Positions 50,365 through 50,478 of a stretch of 50,478 nucleotides of DNA are shown piece after piece; within the stretch, counting starts at the first letter, position 1; each line of letters opens with the position of its first letter. The translations under genes were made by a program, and so were the position numbers. Source of the DNA: Bacillus sp. ISL-55 (lineage in GTDB: Bacteria > Bacillota > Bacilli > Bacillales > Cytobacillaceae); contig NZ_JAGGQU010000030.1 in NCBI RefSeq assembly GCF_018613155.1, forward strand, positions 1 through 50,478, written 5' to 3'. The notes beneath the pieces were generated by a model that searched no databases, had not been told where the DNA came from, and was given only the letters and a program-made list of their open reading frames with translations.

Positions 50365-50478
50365 CTTATAAATGTGCCCATGCAAGGATAATCCTCGGGC
50401 TTAATGTCACATAAAAGGGATTAATGTTCCCTTAAAACGGTAATCCTCGAGCTTAACGTCACATAAAAGGGATTAATG
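50365..50478. repeat. 52-bp tandem array R2, cut by the window edge
   Basis: The core TTAATGTKCCC (first copy TAAATGTGCCC) starts at 50369, 50421 and 50473, an exact 52-bp period, with GTCACATAAAAGGGA before the second and third copies. It shares both cores with array R1 at 10182-10388, but its middle segment (AATCCTCGRGCTTAA) is unrelated to that of R1. It begins just after the recQ terminator and continues beyond the window. Confidence 0.93.

Overview
This window is chromosomal DNA of a low-to-middle GC Firmicute of the family Bacillaceae. The proteins read as close relatives of Bacillus subtilis ones, and the gene order yebE-yebG-purEKBCSQLFMNHD-yerA-yerB-yerC-pcrB-pcrA-ligA-camS, followed further on by gatCAB and dagK, follows the B. 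subtilis order from memory. I see no rRNA, tRNA, prophage, transposase or CRISPR array. Everything reads as core chromosome with lineage-specific insertions.

Layout. Bases 1-1600 hold the decayed end of a chemoreceptor gene, a NIPSNAP-like gene (-), and yebE/yebG. Bases 1610-1904 are the purine control region: paired PurR boxes, a sigma-A promoter, a guanine-type purine riboswitch and its terminator. Bases 1935-14952 are the twelve-gene operon purEKBCSQLFMNHD for the whole route from PRPP to IMP (plus PurB for AMP). It contains an internal hairpin after purB and a 4 x 52-bp repeat array between purF and purM. Two small membrane proteins (-) and a large structured repeat element follow. Bases 15825-19012 hold yerA, yerB and yerC. 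Bases 19491-26140 hold pcrB-pcrA-ligA-camS (archaeal-type lipid synthesis, DNA helicase, DNA ligase, lipoprotein), with a second copy of the structured element between pcrA and ligA. Bases 26238-27202 hold a small lipoprotein gene and a DinB-like gene. Bases 27561-32339 are carbon metabolism: P5C dehydrogenase behind a likely CcpA site, then the glyoxylate shunt pair aceB-aceA. Bases 32617-35581 hold yueI, an MFS/TetR efflux pair with twin operators, and a lipoprotein gene. Bases 35766-38966 are gatCAB. A membrane-anchored protein of unknown function, a proline symporter and plsY lie on the minus strand. Bases 42848-50285 hold dagK, a 12 x 52-bp array, the NAD salvage genes pncA and pncB, a PAS sensor kinase and recQ. 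A further 52-bp array runs off the right edge.

The least ordinary feature is a set of six intergenic tandem arrays. Each has a strict unit length, either 52 bp (three arrays) or 20-21 bp (three arrays), but the core motifs differ (two of the 52-bp arrays share one). Units combine a conserved core with a variable linker of constant length, and the periods are close to whole multiples of the DNA helical repeat. I cannot assign them to a named family. They are the best candidates here for something undescribed.
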